64,000 nucleotides of DNA from Psychrobacter aquaticus CMS 56 (GCF_000471625.1 NZ_AUSW01000015.1:124001-188000); one strand, 5' to 3'. Shown: positions 29,681-40,428, numbered from the stretch's first letter. Notes: generated by a model not told the origin, from the sequence alone. A program made the numbers and translations.

Positions 29681-30796
29681 ATGTCAACGTCAGCGCCTAT
29701 TAACCGTCGTTTTACCAAAAAAATATACGTCGGTGATGTCGCGATTGGTGGCGATGCACCGATCAGTGTACAAAGTATGACCAATACAGAAACCTGCGAT
29801 GTGGCCGCGACTGTGGCACAGATTGAGCGCTGCGTCGAAGCAGGCGCGGATCTGATGCGGGTATCAACACCGACGATGGACACCGTAAAAGCGTTTGGTG
29901 AAATTCGTAAGTTGGTGAGTGTGCCATTGATAGCCGATGTGCATTTTGATCATAAAATTGCGTTAGCCGTTGCCGAGGCAGGCGCAGATTGTTTGCGTAT
30001 CAATCCTGGTAATATCGGTAGCGATGCCAAAGTACGTGAAGTGGTTGCTTGTGCCAAATATCACAATATCCCTATTCGTATTGGCGTCAATGCAGGCTCG
30101 TTAGAAAAAGATATCCAGCGTAAATATACAGAGCCAACTGGTGCTGCAATGCTTGAGTCAGCCATGCGCCATATTGATATTTTAGAACGCCTCAATTTTG
30201 ATCAATACAAAGTGTCTGTTAAAGCCAGTAATGTGTTTTTGACCATGGATGCCTATCGCCTAATATCAGCTCAGATTGACAATCCACTGCATTTGGGCGT
30301 CACTGAAGCCGGTGTGTATCGTACTGGCGCAGTAAAATCTGCCATTGCCCTTGGCGGTTTATTACTGGACGGTATTGGCGATACCATTCGGATTTCGCTA
30401 GCAGCAGAGCCTGAAGAAGAAATAAAAATTGGCTTTGATATTTTAAAGTCACTGAATATTCGCTCTAATGGTGTCAACTTTATTGCTTGCCCCAGCTGTT
30501 CACGTCAAGAGTTTGATGTGATTAGAGTCATGACGGCATTAGAATCACGCCTAGAAGACATTCGTGAGCCGATGAACTTGTCCGTGATTGGTTGCAAAGT
30601 AAATGGTCCGGGTGAAGCGAAAGAAGCAGACATCGGTATCGTGGGCGCCGCGCCAAAGTCGCTAGTGTACCGGATGGGAGAGAAGAGCCATTTAATTGAT
30701 ACCGATAATTTGGTCGATGAAATAGAAAGCATGGTACGTGCCCACGCAGACAACTTGGCCAAAAAGCGTGAGAATGAGATTATTCGCGTAAAATAA
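29681..30796 (+). CDS. ispG: 4-hydroxy-3-methylbut-2-en-1-yl diphosphate synthase
   Basis: Penultimate enzyme of the MEP isoprenoid pathway; an Fe4S4 protein that reduces MEcPP to HMBPP. The N-terminal TIM barrel begins [22 protein letters not shown]. The cluster ligands lie in A-C-P-S-C-S-R and G-C-K-V-N-G-P-G-E near the C-terminus. ATG 29681 with AAAGGG seven bases before it gives 371 residues; the TTG at 29675 is an artefact of an open frame. It lies between rodZ and hisS in the conserved order. Confidence 0.96.
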   Translation: MSTSAPINRRFTKKIYVGDVAIGGDAPISVQSMTNTETCDVAATVAQIERCVEAGADLMRVSTPTMDTVKAFGEIRKLVSVPLIADVHFDHKIALAVAEAGADCLRINPGNIGSDAKVREVVACAKYHNIPIRIGVNAGSLEKDIQRKYTEPTGAAMLESAMRHIDILERLNFDQYKVSVKASNVFLTMDAYRLISAQIDNPLHLGVTEAGVYRTGAVKSAIALGGLLLDGIGDTIRISLAAEPEEEIKIGFDILKSLNIRSNGVNFIACPSCSRQEFDVIRVMTALESRLEDIREPMNLSVIGCKVNGPGEAKEADIGIVGAAPKSLVYRMGEKSHLIDTDNLVDEIESMVRAHADNLAKKRENEIIRVK

Positions 30797-30968
30797 GCCG
30801 CCGTATGACATTGGGGTTTATAGGAGCTCATAGAAAAGAGTCTCGCATCACCATGTAGCGTATCGATTCTATTTAGTATTGACTGATAAGTTAATTAAAA
30901 GCCACATTCAGTAATGAGTAAAAAAATAATAGAAATGCCTGTTAAAATTTTAAGGATATGACCGTACC

Positions 30969-32258
30969 ATGATTAAAGCGATTAAAGGGTTCAATGATAT
31001 TTTGCCTAATCAGTCTGCAAAATGGCTGCACTTAGAGTCGATATTGGCTGATGTGCTGAGCAGATACGGCTATGAGCATATTCGTCTACCAATCGTTGAA
31101 CAAACGGATTTATTTGCGCGTGCTATCGGCGGTGCAACGGACATTGTTGAAAAAGAGATGTACAGTTTCACCGATAAGTCTGAGCCGCCAACGCCTTTGG
31201 CTCTACGTCCTGAAGGGACAGCAGGCGCTGTGCGTGCGGTCATTGAGCACAATTTGTTACGTGGTGACACGCCCAAATTGTGGTACATCGGTCCCATGTT
31301 CCGTTATGAGCGTCCGCAAAAAGGTCGTTATCGTCAGTTTCATCAATTGGGTGTGGAGAGCTTCGGTAGTGCGCTACCAGATGCGGATGCTGAATTAATT
31401 GCGATGACCCATCTGATGTGGCAAGAATTGGGTCTAAAAAATGAGATGCATTTGCAGCTGAACAGCTTGGGTGAGCTTGATGAGCGCCACGCTTATCGCG
31501 AAGCGCTGGTAGCCTATTTAACCGATAAAAAAGACCAACTCGATGACGATAGCAAACGCCGTTTGACGACCAATCCATTACGTATTTTAGACAGCAAAGA
31601 GGCGAGTACACAAGCGGTACTGGCAGACGCTCCGAAGCTTGCTGACTTTTTGGGTGCGGAGAGTGTGGCGCATTTTGAGCAAGTGCAAACTTATTTGACT
31701 GCGCTTGGTATCGACTTTGAGATCAACCCTCATTTGGTGCGCGGACTTGATTATTATAATAAAACCGTCTTTGAATGGGTAACGGACAAGCTTGGCAGCC
31801 AAGCCACTGTCTGTGCTGGCGGTCGTTATGATGGTTTGGTCGGACAATTAAAATCTATCGGCGCAGATGGTAATAAACCCGTCAAGTCAGAGCCTGCCGT
31901 TGGTTTTGCCATGGGGCTTGAGCGTTTATTATTGCTGATGGAAGCGGTAGCACCGATTGCTGATATGCCAGCTTGTGATGTCTTCGTTGTTGCTCATCCA
32001 GAGGTTTATAGCGCTGGTATTGGTTATGCACAAAGCCTGCGTTATAGTCGCCCAGATGTACGGGTAAAAATGGCAAGTGCCACCAGCCTAAAAGCACAAA
32101 TGAAAAAAGCAGACAAGTCGGGTGCGGCATTGACGGTCATTATCGCGCAGCAAGAGCTGGATGATAATACCATTAGCATTAAAGACATGCAGACAGGCGC
32201 GCAACAGACAGTTGCGCAAGATTGGCTCTTGAATCAAGATAATTTTTCACGCCATTGA
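30969..32258 (+). CDS. hisS: Histidyl-tRNA synthetase
   Basis: This 429-residue class II aminoacyl-tRNA synthetase charges tRNA-His. Motif 2 is [16 protein letters not shown] (about residues 112-127). The histidine-specific [13 protein letters not shown] block and motif 3 G-L-E-R-L follow, then the C-terminal anticodon-binding domain. Length and start (ATG after AAGGATATGACC) are standard. Confidence 0.97.
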   Translation: MIKAIKGFNDILPNQSAKWLHLESILADVLSRYGYEHIRLPIVEQTDLFARAIGGATDIVEKEMYSFTDKSEPPTPLALRPEGTAGAVRAVIEHNLLRGDTPKLWYIGPMFRYERPQKGRYRQFHQLGVESFGSALPDADAELIAMTHLMWQELGLKNEMHLQLNSLGELDERHAYREALVAYLTDKKDQLDDDSKRRLTTNPLRILDSKEASTQAVLADAPKLADFLGAESVAHFEQVQTYLTALGIDFEINPHLVRGLDYYNKTVFEWVTDKLGSQATVCAGGRYDGLVGQLKSIGADGNKPVKSEPAVGFAMGLERLLLLMEAVAPIADMPACDVFVVAHPEVYSAGIGYAQSLRYSRPDVRVKMASATSLKAQMKKADKSGAALTVIIAQQELDDNTISIKDMQTGAQQTVAQDWLLNQDNFSRH

Positions 32259-32358
32259 TCAGTAAAATTGATCGCGTGAACCATAATATCTGCCAATATG
32301 TCATCGATTTTGACTCTAGTAGCAGCAATTTAATAACAATTTTATCAGGTAAATATAT

Positions 32359-33153
32359 ATGGCTCTGACACCCAATTCGCCAAATGCAGACAATTCAATG
32401 CAAGCGTTAAAGCAATATGGCAGCTATATTGTCACTGCGATTTTGTTAGCACTGGCCGCTTACTTTGGTTGGACATATTGGCAGAATAACCATGCGCGGG
32501 TAGATACTGTGGCAGCGGATCACTATGCAGACATTCAGCGGTTGAATGAAGAAGTCAGTTTGGCCTCACAGAACCCAGATTTAGAAGCAGAAGCACAAGA
32601 GGCGCTTGTTCAAAGTCGGACACAAATGAATGAAGATATTGATGCACTAGTCAGTAAACATGGGGATTCCGTTTACGCTTGGCAGGCTTTGATGATTAAG
32701 GCGCGTCAACAAGTTGATAATGATGAGTTTTCTGAGGCCAGTGAGACGCTTAAAAAGGCGCTGGCAATCGACTTAGGTGATGCAGGTTTACAGGCAATTA
32801 CTCGACTACGCTATGCAACCACACTGTTGGCCGCAGGTGATGCCGATGCTGCATTAGCGCAAGCGAACAATGATATGCCAAGCTCGTTTGAAGCCAGCCA
32901 GCAAGAATTGCTAGGAGATATTTATTTGGCACAGGGCAATAAAGACTCAGCGATTCAGTCGTACAATAATGCTTGGGAGCTATTACGTAGCCGTCAAGAA
33001 ACACGTGCAGTATTGGCATTAAAAATGGAAAGCTTGGGTGTCATGCCTGAACCTATTGATGAGCAGGCAAGCCTTATTCAAGAATCAACCTTGTCTGAGC
33101 AACCATTAGTCACAGACGCGGCAGAAAATGCTACCCCCGAGATTGCCCAGTAA
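32359..33153 (+). CDS. yfgM: YfgM-type tetratricopeptide protein (SecYEG-associated)
   Basis: This 264-residue bitopic inner-membrane protein has an N-terminal membrane helix at about residues 22-42 (Y-I-V-T-A-I-L-L-A-L-A-A-Y-F-G-W-T-Y-W). A periplasmic TPR domain follows (A-L-M-I-K-A-R-Q-Q, Q-E-L-L-G-D-I-Y-L-A-Q-G-N). The family associates with the Sec translocon and the periplasmic chaperone PpiD. It sits between hisS and bamB, as in Escherichia coli. The C-terminal 30 residues are acidic and low in complexity. Confidence 0.85.
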   Translation: MALTPNSPNADNSMQALKQYGSYIVTAILLALAAYFGWTYWQNNHARVDTVAADHYADIQRLNEEVSLASQNPDLEAEAQEALVQSRTQMNEDIDALVSKHGDSVYAWQALMIKARQQVDNDEFSEASETLKKALAIDLGDAGLQAITRLRYATTLLAAGDADAALAQANNDMPSSFEASQQELLGDIYLAQGNKDSAIQSYNNAWELLRSRQETRAVLALKMESLGVMPEPIDEQASLIQESTLSEQPLVTDAAENATPEIAQ

Positions 33154-33238
33154 TTGTACAGCAGTAAGCGTAAGCGACTAATAATAGCGCTAGCGTTTTA
33201 CCTAATTATTCATAATTTATTTGTAGTGAGAACCTATA

Positions 33239-34447
33239 ATGACTCAATCTATTCGCTTTAGCAAAATATTAAAAGCCAAAACCATCAAAAAGACGGTTAT
33301 GCATGTAGCTGTACTGGCAGTAATGAGCACTGCGGTGATTGGGTGTAATCGTGGTATCAAACCAGTGGTCAATGAGCCAGTAAAGTTGGTACAGATTGCT
33401 GAGCCTATTAGTGTGTTGCAACCTGTTTTTAGTACGGATGTCGGTAATAAAAAAGCCAGTAAAAAAGATCCGCTAGATTTGCAGGTAGGTTATGCCAATG
33501 GGCAAATCGTTACAGCATCGCGTGGTGGTGATTTGATCGGTTTTAATAGCGCTGGCGAACGTTTATGGTCAATAAATGTCGATGATCAAATCACGGGTGG
33601 AGTTGCCTTAGATGCCTTGAGTCAGACGGCTATTGTCAGTACGCGCAGTGGTAAAATAATGGCTTTTGATAGCGCTACTGGTGCAAAACGCTGGCAGCAA
33701 CAGTTGTCAGGGTCTGTTTTGACACCTGCGCTTATTACCAATAATCGTGTGATCTTATCAGCAAATGATGGCTTCTTGCATGGCTTATCACTACAAACAG
33801 GTCAGTCTGTGTGGCAGTTTGCTACTCAAGTGCCAGCGATCAGCGTGCGCGGTAGTGCGGCACCAACATTATTAGACAGTAAGACCGCTCTATTAGCGAC
33901 TGCCGATGGCCGATTGCACGCGGTAACGACCGATAGCGGTTTGCCACAATGGTCAAGACGTGTTGGCGTAGGCTCTGGTAGTAGCGAAGTTGAGCGAATG
34001 AGCGATGTCGATGGCACGCCTATCGTGGATAAAAATCAGTTGTTTGCCATCAGTTATAGTGGTCAGTTGCTAGGGATTGATTTGGCATCGCGTCAAGTCA
34101 TGTTTGTCAAAGAGCTTGCTAGCCTAAAAGCACTGACAGTAAATAATCAACAAGTTATTGCCACAAGCTTAGATGGTAAGGTCGTGGCTTATAACCGTAC
34201 CAGTGGTGAGATGTTATGGGAAAATGAAGCGTTGGCTTATCGTCATTTAACCAACCCTGTGATGATTGGTAATTACATTGCAGTCGGTGATTTAGAGGGT
34301 GTGGTGCACTTATTTGATCTTGCTAGCGGCAAAATTGTTAGCCGTGTACAAACCAAAGGCGCTTTAAGTAGCTTGCAAGTACAAGGCAGTCGTTTGATGA
34401 CCCAGAGCACCTCAGGACAAGTGGCTATTTGGCAGTTAGCTCGCTAA
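33239..34447 (+). CDS. bamB: Outer membrane protein assembly factor BamB
   Basis: This lipoprotein of 402 residues has an extended basic N-terminus and lipobox A-V-I-G-C near residue 37. An eight-bladed PQQ-like beta-propeller follows (repeated G-x-x-x-A-x-D-x-x-T-G-x-x-x-W signatures such as A-F-D-S-A-T-G-A-K-R-W and A-Y-N-R-T-S-G-E-M-L-W). It scaffolds BamA in outer-membrane protein insertion. It lies between yfgM and der. A MITE begins 21 bp after its stop codon. Confidence 0.92.
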   Translation: MTQSIRFSKILKAKTIKKTVMHVAVLAVMSTAVIGCNRGIKPVVNEPVKLVQIAEPISVLQPVFSTDVGNKKASKKDPLDLQVGYANGQIVTASRGGDLIGFNSAGERLWSINVDDQITGGVALDALSQTAIVSTRSGKIMAFDSATGAKRWQQQLSGSVLTPALITNNRVILSANDGFLHGLSLQTGQSVWQFATQVPAISVRGSAAPTLLDSKTALLATADGRLHAVTTDSGLPQWSRRVGVGSGSSEVERMSDVDGTPIVDKNQLFAISYSGQLLGIDLASRQVMFVKELASLKALTVNNQQVIATSLDGKVVAYNRTSGEMLWENEALAYRHLTNPVMIGNYIAVGDLEGVVHLFDLASGKIVSRVQTKGALSSLQVQGSRLMTQSTSGQVAIWQLAR

Positions 34448-34468
34448 GTTTTTTATTAATCAATCTTA

Positions 34469-34639
34469 GGGCGTGTCATCAATTAGCACATTGATGCATT
34501 TTATGGCCTTAAAATGGCTAAATTTTCGCTAAACGGTGTCAAAATTCTTGTCAATATGTTCATATTCACTGCGAATTTTTCCTTGTTTAGCAGCAATTTA
34601 TCTCATTTTAATTCTCATAATCTAATGGATGACACGCCC
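34469..34639. mobile_element. 171-bp MITE (copy 1), inverted relative to copy 2
   Basis: Terminal inverted repeats GGGCGTGTCATC...GATGACACGCCC are flanked by TA on both sides (34467-34468 and 34640-34641). The reverse complement matches the element at 36445-36615 at roughly nine of ten positions over its whole 171 bp. It has no coding capacity. The ends also match the surviving terminus of the IS5-like relic at 15330. Confidence 0.85.
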
Positions 34640-34641
34640 TA

Positions 34642-35011
34642 GTTACCTATAATCAATCCACTGTAAAATATAAACGCTGCTTGGTCAGCGTTTAGTGCAT
34701 GGTGTAAACTGCTTGTTTAAATATAAGCTTTCGCGTACTCTATGCGACCGATGCGCTGTCAGCATTAGTTATATTCAGTCCATTCATGTTAAGAAGCATG
34801 CCAATTTAATGTGTTCTTGCTTATTTTGGATTGACCATACTGCTTATATATAATTTGATCCACCTATTTGCTAATCGTCATATATCTGATTATTATTGTC
34901 GCTATCGTTTTATCATTCATTTTATTTTACGGCCAAGTGCAACATGTTCGCTACTGGTTTTATCAGAGTAACTGTACTGTCCGTCATTGTGCCTTTCACT
35001 GAGAGTAACCC
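34642..35011. other. Spacer between MITE copy 1 and der, no gene seen
   Basis: This 370-bp AT-rich spacer is devoid of a plausible ORF. It must carry the der promoter if the MITE interrupts transcription from bamB. No unambiguous -35/-10 pair was recognised. Confidence 0.35.
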
Positions 35012-36445
35012 ATGAGTATCAAGCCTGTGGTCGCCTTAATTGGTCGTCCAAACGTCGGTAAATCCACCTTATTTAATCAGTTCACAAAAAGTCGGCAGGC
35101 ATTGGTCGCTGATTTGTCGGGACTGACTCGTGACCGTCAATACGGCGATGCTACCTATGAAGACAAATCCTTCATCGTGGTCGATACGGGCGGTATTGGT
35201 GAGGCAGATGATGGCAATGGCAACATTGATGATTATATGTCTGAGCAATCACATACTGCCATTCATGAAGCGGATATTATTGTATTCGTCGTCGATGCTC
35301 GTGCTGGTATGATTGGCGCTGATGCCGAAATCGGTAAGTTTTTGCACACCCTTGGCAAACCCGTCTATGTCGTTGCCAACAAAGTCGATGGTGCTCACGA
35401 CGCGGCACCTGCTGAGTTTTATGCGTTAGGATTGGGTGAGCCGTATCCGATGGCTGCTAGTCATGGTCGCGGTGTGGGCAATTTGCTGGAAGTGTTGACA
35501 GCTGATATGCCTGAGCAAGAGAATATTGTAGAGCCAAGAGGTCTCAAGCTTGCCATCATTGGTCGTCCAAACGTTGGCAAGTCGACACTGGTCAATCGCC
35601 TATTGGGCGAAGAGCGAGTAGTCGTTTTTGATATGCCAGGCACCACACGTGACAGTATTTACATACCCTATAAACGTGAAGGCAAAGATTACGTGTTGAT
35701 TGATACTGCTGGGGTACGCCGCCGTGGAAAAATCGATGAAAAAGTAGAAAAGTTTTCGGTCATCAAAACTTTACAAGCGATTGAAGATTCTAACGTGACC
35801 GTTATTGTGATTGATGCGCACGAAGGCATTGTCGATCAAGATTTGCACATGATTGGTTATGCACTTGATGCTGGTCGCGCTTTGGTGGTTGCAATTAACA
35901 AATGGGATGGTCTAACGCAAGATCAAAGAGACTACATTAAAATTGAAATGGATCGCCGCTTCAACTTTATTCCTTATGTGAAAGTACATTTGATATCAGC
36001 CCTTCACGGTACGGGCGTCGGTAACTTATATCCTTCTATCTTGCGTGCTTATAAATCGTCAATGTTTGAAGTATCAACTAATCGCTTGACTCAGATTTTA
36101 CAAGATGCGGTCACTGCCAATCCACCACCGACGGTTGCTGGTCGCCGTATTAAGTTGCGCTATGCCCATATCGGTGGTCATAATCCGCCTGTCATTGTTA
36201 TTCATGGTAACCAAACCAGCGCATTGCCTAAGAGCTACCAGCGTTATCTTGAAAATCAATTCCGTCAAGTATTCAAGCTTGAAGGCACACCGCTCAACGT
36301 TATCTTTAAACAAAATGACAATCCATACGCCAACAAAAGCGATACGCCAACCAAGGCGAAGGCGCAACAGCTGCGTCAACGTGAGCGAAATCGGACACAG
36401 AAATTCACGACTAAAGACAAAGATAAAAAACCTCGCAATCGCTAG
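35012..36445 (+). CDS. der: Ribosome-assembly GTPase Der (EngA)
   Basis: This 477-residue protein has two tandem GTPase domains and a C-terminal KH-like domain, and is essential for 50S subunit maturation. Each domain starts with G-R-P-N-V-G-K-S-T (about residues 11-19 and 185-193) and has its own D-T-G/D-T-A-G and N-K-x-D motifs (N-K-V-D, N-K-W-D). The tail is very basic ([10 protein letters not shown]). The TAG stop at 36443-36445 consists of the TA target site plus the first G of MITE copy 2. The native C-terminus may therefore have been altered by the insertion. Confidence 0.96.
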   Translation: MSIKPVVALIGRPNVGKSTLFNQFTKSRQALVADLSGLTRDRQYGDATYEDKSFIVVDTGGIGEADDGNGNIDDYMSEQSHTAIHEADIIVFVVDARAGMIGADAEIGKFLHTLGKPVYVVANKVDGAHDAAPAEFYALGLGEPYPMAASHGRGVGNLLEVLTADMPEQENIVEPRGLKLAIIGRPNVGKSTLVNRLLGEERVVVFDMPGTTRDSIYIPYKREGKDYVLIDTAGVRRRGKIDEKVEKFSVIKTLQAIEDSNVTVIVIDAHEGIVDQDLHMIGYALDAGRALVVAINKWDGLTQDQRDYIKIEMDRRFNFIPYVKVHLISALHGTGVGNLYPSILRAYKSSMFEVSTNRLTQILQDAVTANPPPTVAGRRIKLRYAHIGGHNPPVIVIHGNQTSALPKSYQRYLENQFRQVFKLEGTPLNVIFKQNDNPYANKSDTPTKAKAQQLRQRERNRTQKFTTKDKDKKPRNR

Positions 36446-36615
36446 GGCGTATCATCAATTAGATTATGGGAATTAAAATGAGATAAATTGATGCTAAACA
36501 AGGAAAAATTCGTAGTGAATATGAAAATATTGGCAAGAGTTTTGACACTGTTTAGCGAAAATTTAACCATTTTAAGGCCATAAAATGAATTAATGTGCTA
36601 ATTGATGACATGCCC
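36445..36615. mobile_element. 171-bp MITE (copy 2), abutting the der stop codon
   Basis: GGGCGTATCATC...GATGACATGCCC ends are flanked by TA (36443-36444 and 36616-36617). It has the same length and about 90% the same sequence as copy 1 in opposite orientation. The remaining spacer to the next gene has a further TTAGGGCGT at about 36657 that is too short to call. Confidence 0.85.
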
Positions 36616-36811
36616 TATATCAACGGACTTATAACTTGCTTTGTTGTGCTGCTGTATTAGGGCGTAATAAAGCAAGCCTCGTGTGACTCTTTTATGATGG
36701 TTGTCTTAACGATCATAAAAAAGCGCCTCAAAAATATCCGAATGTTTCACTTATCACACCTCAAAAATATCTGTAATATAGATAAAAGTTGTCTTAACTC
36801 GGTTGGGTGAT

Positions 36812-38749
36812 ATGAACAACTATTCCTCTAAAAACATTTCTACGCTTATCTGGCGCTCTGTCATACAGGCCATTATTTTGGCAGTATTGGCAGGTTTTTT
36901 CTTGTCTCTCGCTTATGGTTTATTAGATCACTATAAAGAGAAGCGGCGGCATACTCAACAGCTGGCTACATTATTGGCTACCAGTGCCTCAAAGGCTGAT
37001 GGTGCAGATGTGGTGGCTGAGCAAGTCAGGTTTTTACTAGAGCATGAACCGAGCATTCAAAGTATTTTATTTTATTCAACACCTCAACCTCTTGATGGTA
37101 TCAAACAATCAAGAGCGGATTGGAAAAATGCTTTATTCGCCAATACAGTCAGCTTTAACTATCCTGTTACCAGCAATTATATCGATACTGATAGCACACT
37201 GGATGCGTTAAACGCAGGTCAGCGCTCTACCACGACGTCATCAGGCAGTATCATTGAACCACCAACTACGAATAGCACCATCCAAAATAGTGCTTTAGTG
37301 GGGTATATTAATATCACTCTGGATATGAATACGCTGCGTTTACGTTGGATACAAAGCAATCTATTATTATGGCTGTTGATTACAATACTGACGATTTTTT
37401 GGGTACTGTATATTTTGCGCAAACTTAATTGGCCAGCTAGAGATATAGAGGCTTTAACTGAAATATGTGACACAGTTATAAAAACTCCAGAACTCGAACA
37501 ACTACCAGTTATCCCGCAGCGCTTCAACTTTCAAGAGTTGATGCAGATTAAGCGGGCTTTTATCGTTTTATTTAATCGTTTACAGAAAGTCAAAAAGGAT
37601 TATGAAGCGCTTGCGGCTTTTGAACAACAACTGCATAAAAAAGACATATCGCTTGATGTGCAACTGCATAATTTCCAAAGCATGATAACCCATGAGCTAA
37701 AAACCTCACTCAATGCAATTGTGGGCGGCTTACAGTTATTAGATTATGACTCTTTAGATGGAGAGCAAAAAGACGCTGTTCAAATTATTAGCAACGGTAG
37801 TGATAAGCTGGTATTGTCGCTTGACCACATTATTCAACTGAACCAAATACAAAAAGGTCAGATGAATGTCAGTAATAGTGGGTTTAACCCACTATTACTG
37901 ATTGCTGATCTTTTGGCAAAATTTGAGCCTATCGCGCAACAAAAAGGGCTGGAGTTAATCAGTCAAGTTCATCACATAGACTATAACCTTGAAGGTGATG
38001 CAGAAAAAATACAACAAATATTGTCGATACTACTCAGCAATGCGATCAAGTTTACGCCAGCGGGACAGGTAACTATTATCTCGCAATTGACCCATTTTGA
38101 TAAAAGCAATCGCTGGCAGATTAGTGTGAAAGATACAGGTATTGGTATTGATGGTAATCATATTGATGATATTTTTAATCCGTTCTTTCAAGTCGATTCA
38201 TCTCAAACCCGTCAGTATGAAGGGTCAGGCGTTGGCTTACCAGTGGTTAAGCAAATTGCTCAGCTCATGGGTGCGACTATAGACGTGGAGAGTACGTTAG
38301 GCGTAGGTACGCAGTTTGTGCTGACGATAGCGATGCCGAACCAACATCAGACTCGTCAGCCGCATTTATTGGCCAAACTGACCGTAATTTATTATTACTA
38401 TAATGAGACAGGATTTTTGGCAAATGAGTTGGAGCGTTTAGGAGCGACAGTTCGTTATCACCAGCACGAACAGCCAGTAATAGAAGATATAAATAGAGAA
38501 AAAATTGATATGGTGATGTTTGCAGAGGATGTGTCTCCAAACAAAGCGGAGTCATTAGCCAAGCGTATTCGTCAATCTGAAAGTGAGCACCGTACGTTAT
38601 TGGTATATTGGTATCCACCTCATAGAGCACGATATGTGAATAGTTTTGAGCACGGTTTAAAAGCAGCCGGTATCGATTACTGTTATAGCGCCACTTATAA
38701 GGATAAGGCATTGAGCGATTTATTAAAGCGCTGGCTGGTATGGACGTAA
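36812..38749 (+). CDS. Membrane sensor histidine kinase with a degenerate C-terminal receiver
   Basis: This protein of about 645 residues has membrane helices at about 12-34 and 185-205 enclosing a periplasmic sensor loop. A linker, then HisKA with F-Q-S-M-I-T-H-E-L-K-T-S-L-N (phospho-His) follows. HATPase has L-L-S-N-A-I-K-F-T, D-T-G-I-G-I and G-S-G-V-G-L-P. The last 130 residues fold like a receiver but have D-M-V-M-F-A-E-D-V-S-P, with Ala where the phospho-acceptor Asp belongs. No response regulator gene adjoins, so its partner is unknown. ATG 36812 is chosen over TTG 36803 without a strong ribosome site for either. Confidence 0.82.
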   Translation: MNNYSSKNISTLIWRSVIQAIILAVLAGFFLSLAYGLLDHYKEKRRHTQQLATLLATSASKADGADVVAEQVRFLLEHEPSIQSILFYSTPQPLDGIKQSRADWKNALFANTVSFNYPVTSNYIDTDSTLDALNAGQRSTTTSSGSIIEPPTTNSTIQNSALVGYINITLDMNTLRLRWIQSNLLLWLLITILTIFWVLYILRKLNWPARDIEALTEICDTVIKTPELEQLPVIPQRFNFQELMQIKRAFIVLFNRLQKVKKDYEALAAFEQQLHKKDISLDVQLHNFQSMITHELKTSLNAIVGGLQLLDYDSLDGEQKDAVQIISNGSDKLVLSLDHIIQLNQIQKGQMNVSNSGFNPLLLIADLLAKFEPIAQQKGLELISQVHHIDYNLEGDAEKIQQILSILLSNAIKFTPAGQVTIISQLTHFDKSNRWQISVKDTGIGIDGNHIDDIFNPFFQVDSSQTRQYEGSGVGLPVVKQIAQLMGATIDVESTLGVGTQFVLTIAMPNQHQTRQPHLLAKLTVIYYYYNETGFLANELERLGATVRYHQHEQPVIEDINREKIDMVMFAEDVSPNKAESLAKRIRQSESEHRTLLVYWYPPHRARYVNSFEHGLKAAGIDYCYSATYKDKALSDLLKRWLVWT

Positions 38750-38817
38750 TAGCTTTTATAGAAAAACTATACCAATCCCGCTGACTTCCTTCTATATTGA
38801 TCTGACTATACAACATG

Positions 38818-38850
38818 AAAAAAGACGCCCAATTTTTAGGCGTCTTTTTT
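38818..38850. terminator. Bidirectional terminator between the sensor kinase and dacC
   Basis: AAAAAAGACGCC and GGCGTCTTTTTT form a perfect 12-pair stem; the A and T tracts serve both convergent genes. Confidence 0.88.
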
Positions 38851-38898
38851 AATAACATACTTGATAGACAGCTCGTTACGAAACGAGTTTTTTACTTT

Positions 38899-40065
38899 TT
38901 AAAATAGGTTTTGTGCCCAGCGTACCACACGTTGCCAAGTGCGGCTCATAAAGCCTGACTGCTCGATATCACTAGTCGCTATAATCGGCACTGACGCGAC
39001 AGCTTTTCCATCGATAACCGCCATCATTTTGCCAATCTCTTGACCTTTTTTGATAGGCGCTTCTAAGCTTTCAGGAATATCAACCACCGTCGTAATTTTA
39101 TTTTTTTGCGTTTTGCTGGTTAGGATTTGCAAATTATCACCCGTTACGAGTTCTATTTCATCTGCTTCCCCAAACCATACTGGGATTTTATTAACGAATT
39201 GTCCTGCAGGTGCTTTGGTAACGGTCGTGAAATGACCAAAGCCCCAGTTAAGCAGTTCGCGTGATTGATCTGCACGAGCTTGCTGGCTGTCTGTGCCCAT
39301 AATGACAGAAATCAAGCGCATACCGTCACGGTCACTTGAAGCAACCAAGCAATAGCCAGCGGCGTCAGTATGACCTGTTTTTAGACCATCAACGGTAGGG
39401 TCGGTAGCGAGCAGGGCATTACGGTTGCCTTGGGTAATACCGTTATAGGTAAACTCTTTTTCTGCATAAAGCTCATAATAATCGCCGCTGTTTTTTATGA
39501 TAGCGCGGGCAAGCTTGGCCAAATCCAAGGCAGAGGCTTCATGACCTTCATCAGGCATACCGGTTGAATTGACGAAGTTCGTGTTGTCCATGCCCAGCTT
39601 TTCTGCTTGCTCATTCATCAAGATGGCAAACGAAGCCTCACTACCAGCGATATGTTCAGCCATTGCTTTTGAAGCATCATTACCTGATTGAATGATGATA
39701 CCGCGTAGCATATCGATGACGCTGGCCGTTTTATTGACGGGAACATACATACAAGATTGACTGCTACTACCGCGGCACCAAGCATTTGGACTCATTAATA
39801 CTTGGTCTTCTTCTTTGAGGTCACCTGATGCTAAGCGCTGCTCAATGATGTAGCTGGTCATCATTTTTGTGAGAGATGCTGGTGGTAGTGACTCATTGGC
39901 GTTCTTTTGAGCCAAAATTTCACCAGTATTATAGTCCATCAATACATAGGCGGTATTGTCCATCTCTGGCGGCTGTATGGCTGCGTTTGCCATCACTGCA
40001 CTCATAGAGATACTCACACCAACTACCAGCTGTACAAACTGTTTTTTTACACGCTTTACTGTCAT
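38899..40065 (-). CDS. dacC: D-alanyl-D-alanine carboxypeptidase (PBP5/6 family)
   Basis: This 388-residue periplasmic penicillin-binding protein trims the terminal D-Ala of peptidoglycan pentapeptides. A signal peptide ends at A-N-A (residue 28). The active-site S64-L-T-K67 motif is followed by S-G-N in Q-S-G-N-D-A-S-K and K-T-G-H-T-D-A-A-G-Y-C. A C-terminal beta domain and the amphipathic anchor W-Q-R-V-V-R-W-A-Q-N-L-F bind the inner membrane. The family assignment is firm; the choice between dacA and dacC naming is conventional. Confidence 0.92.
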   Translation of the reverse strand: MTVKRVKKQFVQLVVGVSISMSAVMANAAIQPPEMDNTAYVLMDYNTGEILAQKNANESLPPASLTKMMTSYIIEQRLASGDLKEEDQVLMSPNAWCRGSSSQSCMYVPVNKTASVIDMLRGIIIQSGNDASKAMAEHIAGSEASFAILMNEQAEKLGMDNTNFVNSTGMPDEGHEASALDLAKLARAIIKNSGDYYELYAEKEFTYNGITQGNRNALLATDPTVDGLKTGHTDAAGYCLVASSDRDGMRLISVIMGTDSQQARADQSRELLNWGFGHFTTVTKAPAGQFVNKIPVWFGEADEIELVTGDNLQILTSKTQKNKITTVVDIPESLEAPIKKGQEIGKMMAVIDGKAVASVPIIATSDIEQSGFMSRTWQRVVRWAQNLF

Positions 40066-40369
40066 ATATCGTTACACCGCATCATGGAACCAAATGTATC
40101 TATCGCTTGTGCGCCGTACTCAATCTCATCCATTATGATAAACGGCAGATCTCAAACATCATGTTTGCAAACACTATGATAATGCAAGCAATGACAGCCA
40201 AGCGACAGACATAAAATTAACGCCTTATCTTAGCAAAATGACAACCGATGGGGAATCGATAAATGCAAAAAAAAGGACGGGACTAAAAATAAATAGCAAT
40301 AATATATCAGATGCTTACTCATGTCGGCAGATACTCAGTATTTCGCTCACGACATATGTGCCAGCCATA

Positions 40370-40428
40370 AAAAAGCTTGCTGTTATCCTGTGATTTAAGA
40401 CAGGACGCCAACAAGCTTTTTATTACAG
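40370..40428. terminator. Terminator downstream of the small secreted protein gene
   Basis: AAAAAGCTTG pairs with CAAGCTTTTT, with further inner pairing (ATCCTGT/ACAGGA). T runs occur on both strands, strongest on the minus strand. It insulates dacC from the gene at 40502-40936. The rest of the 40066-40501 spacer shows no gene. Confidence 0.75.

Noticed and set aside
31240..32130. Several antisense ORFs across hisS
   Set aside because: They overlap a complete, motif-supported hisS and show codon patterns expected of shadow frames.
36655..36670. Third MITE-like end TTAGGGCGT
   Set aside because: Only about nine bases match and no partner end or TA pair was found nearby.
38277..38858. 193-codon minus ORF opposite the sensor kinase C-terminus
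   Set aside because: It runs through the bidirectional terminator and opposite a continuous kinase frame, and has no recognised domain.
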